Source: an uncultured Clostridium sp. (GTDB lineage: Bacteria; Bacillota; Clostridia; TANB77; CAG-508). Taken from it: a stretch of 64,000 bases of DNA. The stretch covers positions 25,737 to 89,736 of the forward strand of contig USDL01000002.1 of NCBI GenBank assembly GCA_900553365.1, read 5' to 3'. The notes below the pieces were generated by a model, which saw only the letters and a list, made by a program, of their open reading frames with translations, ran no database searches and was not told where the DNA came from. The translations under genes were made by a program, and so were the position numbers. Every line of letters starts with the position of its first letter. Within the stretch, counting starts at the first letter, position 1. This document shows, piece after piece, positions 61,148 to 64,000 of the stretch.

Positions 61148-61471
61148 TTAATTTCTTTGAAATTCTCGTGTTTTTAATAAATCAGTTAAAACATCATTTA
61201 ATCCTATTGGTGTTACTTTGTATGTTTTTAACAATTCTATTATTCTTCTAATTTTATTTTCATTTGATGATATATTTTTAATACAATTTTTCTCTAGTTT
61301 TACTTCTCCATCTTCATATTTCTTTTTGATAATTGTTATTCCATAAATAGTCTTTAGTTTTGCTTTGCTTAAGGTATATTTTGTATTTTTATAGTATTCT
61401 AATATGATCTTATTATTAGTATTTTCATCATCTAATAATGTAGCTCCATAGTAGTTTCTTAAGTTCTTCAT
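61148..61471 (-). CDS. DUF6514-like protein
   Basis: 107 residues: YTLSKAKLKTIYGITIIKKK, NKIRRIIELLKTYKVTPIGL and NDVLTDLLKTREF fit the short clostridial DUF6514 family of unknown function. An imperfect stem-loop with a T run follows at 61110-61141. Confidence 0.6.
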   Translation of the reverse strand: MKNLRNYYGATLLDDENTNNKIILEYYKNTKYTLSKAKLKTIYGITIIKKKYEDGEVKLEKNCIKNISSNENKIRRIIELLKTYKVTPIGLNDVLTDLLKTREFQRN

Positions 61472-61621
61472 AGTACATTTTCCCCTTTCTTAGCAATTTA
61501 TGTAAAATGGCTTACCTTTTTATAATACAATAAATTCCTAAGAATTGCAAGGAAAATCGTTCGCCTGTTATCGACCTTGTTCGACAAAATTCGACATTTA
61601 CACATGCAAAGCATAAATTAA

Positions 61622-61656
61622 AGCAAAATAGGACGTTTTCTAGTTCCTATTTTGCT
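61622..61656. terminator. terminator after frr
   Basis: AGCAAAATAGGA (61622-61633) and TCCTATTTTGCT (61645-61656). Confidence 0.8.
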
Positions 61657-61662
61657 CTTTTT

Positions 61663-62211
61663 TTATACACTCATTATTTCTTTTTCTTTACTTTCAATTA
61701 CTTTATCAACTTCTGCAACCTTACTATCTGTAAGTTTTTGAATTTTATCTTCTGCTGATTTTAATTCGTCTTCTGTAATTGTTCCCTCTTTTTGTTCTGC
61801 TTTTGCTATATCCATTGCTTCTCTTCTAATTGAACGAACACTTACTTTTGATTCTTCGCCCATTTTCTTTATGTCTTTTACTAATTCTTTTCTTCTTTCT
61901 TCTGTTAGTTCTGGAAATGCTAGTCTTATAACCTTTCCATCATTATTTGGATTAATTCCTATTTCTGCTTTTAATATTTCTTTTTCTATTTCCTTTAATA
62001 AGCTTATATCCCATGGTTGAATTACTATTAATCTTGCTTCAGGAACTGATATTCCTGCAACTTGATTTATTGGTGTTGCTACTCCATAATAGTTTACCAT
62101 TATTTTATTTAATATTGCAGGGTTTGCTCTTCCTGCTCTAACTTCTGCTAAATCTTCTTGTAAAACACTTATTGTTTTGTTCATTTTTTCTTCAATATTT
62201 TTTAAATCCAT
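61663..62211 (-). CDS. frr: ribosome recycling factor
   Basis: 182 residues. EEKMNKTISVLQEDLAEVRAGRANPAIL, YYGVATPINQVAGISVPEAR and the C-terminal IRREAMDIAKAEQKEGTITEDE are diagnostic. With EF-G it splits post-termination ribosomes. It follows pyrH by 54 bp, the standard pyrH-frr order. Confidence 0.96.
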   Translation of the reverse strand: MDLKNIEEKMNKTISVLQEDLAEVRAGRANPAILNKIMVNYYGVATPINQVAGISVPEARLIVIQPWDISLLKEIEKEILKAEIGINPNNDGKVIRLAFPELTEERRKELVKDIKKMGEESKVSVRSIRREAMDIAKAEQKEGTITEDELKSAEDKIQKLTDSKVAEVDKVIESKEKEIMSV

Positions 62212-62265
62212 AAAAACCTCCTAAATATTCTTTTTGGAAAACTGTTCTTTTCCATCACTTAAAAA

Positions 62266-62970
62266 TTAACGTACTAATGTACCAATTTTTTCACCTTTTA
62301 TAATTCTTACTATATTTTCTGGATCATCTATTCCAAATACTACAAGTGGAATATTGTTATCTCTGCAAAGTGATGTTGCTGTTGAATCCATTACTTTTAA
62401 ATCTTGATTTAAAATATCTAAATATGATATTTCATCATATTTTACTGCGTTTTTGTCTACTTTTGGATCTGCTGAATATACACCATCTATTGTTTTTGCA
62501 AGTAATATAACCTCTGAATTTGTTTCTGCTGCTCTTAAAGCTGCTCCAGTATCTGTTGTAAAATATGGGTTACCTGTACCACATGAAAAGATTACTACTC
62601 TTCCCTTTTCTAAATGCTTTGCTGCTTTTCTTTTTATGTATGGTTCTGCGATTTGTCTCATTTCTATTGCTGTTTGAAGCCTTGTTTTAATACCTCTAGC
62701 CTCTAAAGCGTCTTGAAGAGCTAATCCGTTTATTGTTGTTGCTAACATTCCCATGTAATCTGATGTTGTTCTTTCCATTTGATGTCCATATCTACCTCTC
62801 CAAAAATTTCCTCCACCAACTACAATAGAAACTTCTACACCCATATTAACTATTTTTTTTATTTTGTCACATATTTTTCCAAGTGTTTCTGCATCTATTC
62901 CGTTTTGTGCTTTGCCTGCTAGTGCTTCTCCACTAAGCTTTAATAAAACTCTTTTATAAGCAATTTCCAT
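62266..62970 (-). CDS. pyrH: UMP kinase
   Basis: 234 residues. [54 protein letters not shown] and [13 protein letters not shown] identify the bacterial hexameric UMP kinase. AAAGGAGAAAAATAAA before ATG 62970 sets the start; the open frame upstream (to 63060) runs through a terminator and is not coding. tsf and rpsB, often upstream, are absent here. Confidence 0.95.
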   Translation of the reverse strand: MEIAYKRVLLKLSGEALAGKAQNGIDAETLGKICDKIKKIVNMGVEVSIVVGGGNFWRGRYGHQMERTTSDYMGMLATTINGLALQDALEARGIKTRLQTAIEMRQIAEPYIKRKAAKHLEKGRVVIFSCGTGNPYFTTDTGAALRAAETNSEVILLAKTIDGVYSADPKVDKNAVKYDEISYLDILNQDLKVMDSTATSLCRDNNIPLVVFGIDDPENIVRIIKGEKIGTLVR

Positions 62971-63045
62971 TTTATTTTTCTCCTTTACAAATTTTTCCTT
63001 TACTATTCTACCACAAGTTAAGTGAAAAAATAAAGGGTTTTTGCA

Positions 63046-63087
63046 AAAATCGCATGTCAAATTTTTATTTTTTTGACGTGCGATTTT
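63046..63087. terminator. terminator between carD and pyrH
   Basis: AAAATCGCATGTCAAA pairs with TTTGACGTGCGATTTT (one T-G pair), with A/T runs on both sides. It lies just past the carD stop. Confidence 0.75.
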
Positions 63088-63095
63088 ATTTTTAA

Positions 63096-63641
63096 TTAAG
63101 ATTTAATTACTTTTCCTATTTCGTTATCATCAACTGGTTTTTCCATTCCATTATATTCGGCAAAAGATTTATCTATTTTGTTATCTACTATTTGCTCTAT
63201 TTCTTCTTTTTGAGAATTTTCTGCAAGTGTAAGTTCACTTATTAATATTTGTTTTGCATTTAATAGCATTTTCTTTTCGCCTGTTGAAAGTCCTCTTTCT
63301 TTTTGTTTAAAGCTTAAGTTTCTAACAACATCAGCAACTTCATATATGTCTCCACTTTTCATTTTATCCATATTATCTCTATATCTTTTATTCCAGTTTA
63401 ATGCCATTTCAGTAGAATTTGTTTCTAAAACTTGAAAAACTTTATTTGCTGTTTCGCAGTCTATAATATTTCGTACACCTATTTCTTCTGCTTTTACAGT
63501 AGGAACCATAACTTTAACTTCACCTGGCATTTTTATTATATAATAAGATGTTTTTTCACCTAATATATTTTTTTCCTCTATGTTCTGTATAACACCTGCA
63601 CCATGCATTGGGTATACTACTTTATCGCCTACATTAAACAT
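63096..63641 (-). CDS. CarD-family transcription regulator
   Basis: 181 residues. N-terminal CarD/TRCF RNA-polymerase-interaction domain ([42 protein letters not shown]), then the helical DNA-contacting part ([38 protein letters not shown]). It binds RNA polymerase and stabilises open complexes, chiefly at rRNA promoters. It is followed by its own terminator. Confidence 0.92.
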   Translation of the reverse strand: MFNVGDKVVYPMHGAGVIQNIEEKNILGEKTSYYIIKMPGEVKVMVPTVKAEEIGVRNIIDCETANKVFQVLETNSTEMALNWNKRYRDNMDKMKSGDIYEVADVVRNLSFKQKERGLSTGEKKMLLNAKQILISELTLAENSQKEEIEQIVDNKIDKSFAEYNGMEKPVDDNEIGKVIKS

Positions 63642-63859
63642 TTATAGTCACTCCTTTATAAGCTTTTTTCTTTCTCGACCATAAATATTATAACATAAAT
63701 TTTGGTAAAAGTAAATGATTTTTCCAGAAGAAAATTATTTAATTAAGGAGTTGAATGTATTGTTGAATTATAATAAAAAAAGTGAGAAATAGCATTTTAG
63801 CTTTAAAATTGCGCCAGTGCCATTTTCATGTCTTGCCTTAGTTCAAATCTTGCCTTAAT

Positions 63860-63886
63860 CCCAAGCCGACCAAAAGCCGGCTTGGG
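63860..63886. repeat. 9-bp GC-rich hairpin downstream of the second pilin-like gene
   Basis: CCCAAGCCG and CGGCTTGGG arms with a 9-nt loop, 64 bp beyond the stop at 63950. The region 63642-63949 has no gene; its GC content is high for this genome from about 63820. Parallels the inverted repeat after the pilin-like gene at 3580. Confidence 0.5.
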
Positions 63887-63949
63887 AGTGCTGGCAGTTA
63901 CGAGGCTTATTCTCCCACTGCACTCTAGCCTTCCACTTTCCGCCTTATC

Positions 63950-64000
63950 CTACTCTACAACCGCTGGGATATCAGACCTTAGAGAAACTACGGCACGAAG
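63950..64000 (-). CDS. 3' tip of a second pilin-like variable-region gene (runs off the edge)
   Basis: Only 16 codons and the stop are visible: LRAVVSLRSDIPAVVE. The first part equals the end of the pilin-like protein at 3580-4725 (LRAVVSLTSQIPEV), and the DNA matches over 22 nt with one difference. It is therefore a paralogue with the same lectin-like, possibly DGR-diversified end; the body of the gene is outside the window. Confidence 0.65.
   Translation of the reverse strand, partial: LRAVVSLRSDIPAVVE

Noticed and set aside
62971..63060. N-terminal extension of PyrH
   Set aside because: It would run through a terminator hairpin; the SD-led ATG at 62970 matches the family start.

Overview
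The window is a strongly AT-rich chromosomal segment of a low-GC Firmicute, most likely an uncultured gut-type Clostridia (inferred from AddA, ClpC/ClpE, YvcK, CarD, TSCPD and DUF6514 proteins and Shine-Dalgarno-led starts). Nearly every gene lies on the minus strand. Host genes fill 1-16.7 kb (addA, a pilin-like surface protein, holA, ruvC, a glycogen-debranching enzyme, yvcK, murB, an Smr protein, a HlyD-like protein, miaA, mutL, a second pilin-like gene, tRNA-Gly) and 48.4-64 kb (DUF1016 nuclease, alr, clpC, a ROK kinase, TSCPD protein, tcdA, pgsA, clpE, a Ca-type P-ATPase, frr, pyrH, carD and the 3' tip of another pilin-like gene).

Between them sits a complete HK97-type siphovirus prophage (about 16.75-47.85 kb). 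It is integrated in the 3' end of the tRNA-Gly gene, with a 13-bp attL/attR core and repeated TTGCATTAAAA arm-type sites at both ends. From right to left it carries integrase and CI/Cro control, early genes, dUTPase and RusA, a late regulator, packaging, head and tail genes, a diversity-generating retroelement (DGR), and lysis genes. The DGR is textbook in form: the TR and VR copies (111 nt) differ at 11 positions, and all 11 are adenines in the TR.

The main discovery candidate is translational. By eye I find exactly four in-frame CGG codons in all protein genes of the window, and each sits where the reading frame breaks by +1: the debranching enzyme, the HlyD-like protein, the DGR reverse transcriptase and the DGR target. 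In all four, reading CGGN as one four-base codon (equivalently, skipping the C and reading GGN as glycine) restores a full-length family-like protein; in the RT it restores the canonical GLPIGN motif. No uninterrupted gene contains CGG. The tRNA-Gly that the prophage occupies has anticodon UCC followed by G37, so its loop reads UCCG, the complement of CGGA, over a mismatched anticodon stem. I infer that CGG has no ordinary decoder here and that CGGN is a natural quadruplet (or +1-shifted) glycine codon, used by host and prophage alike.

Other points: two pilin-like genes carry GC-rich, hypervariable C-termini ending in a shared 22-nt block, suggesting targets of another DGR outside the window. 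The prophage also shows a probable -1 frameshift in its tail-assembly chaperone, a well-defined cI/cro switch, several tiny SD-led ORFs and a possible cos site.
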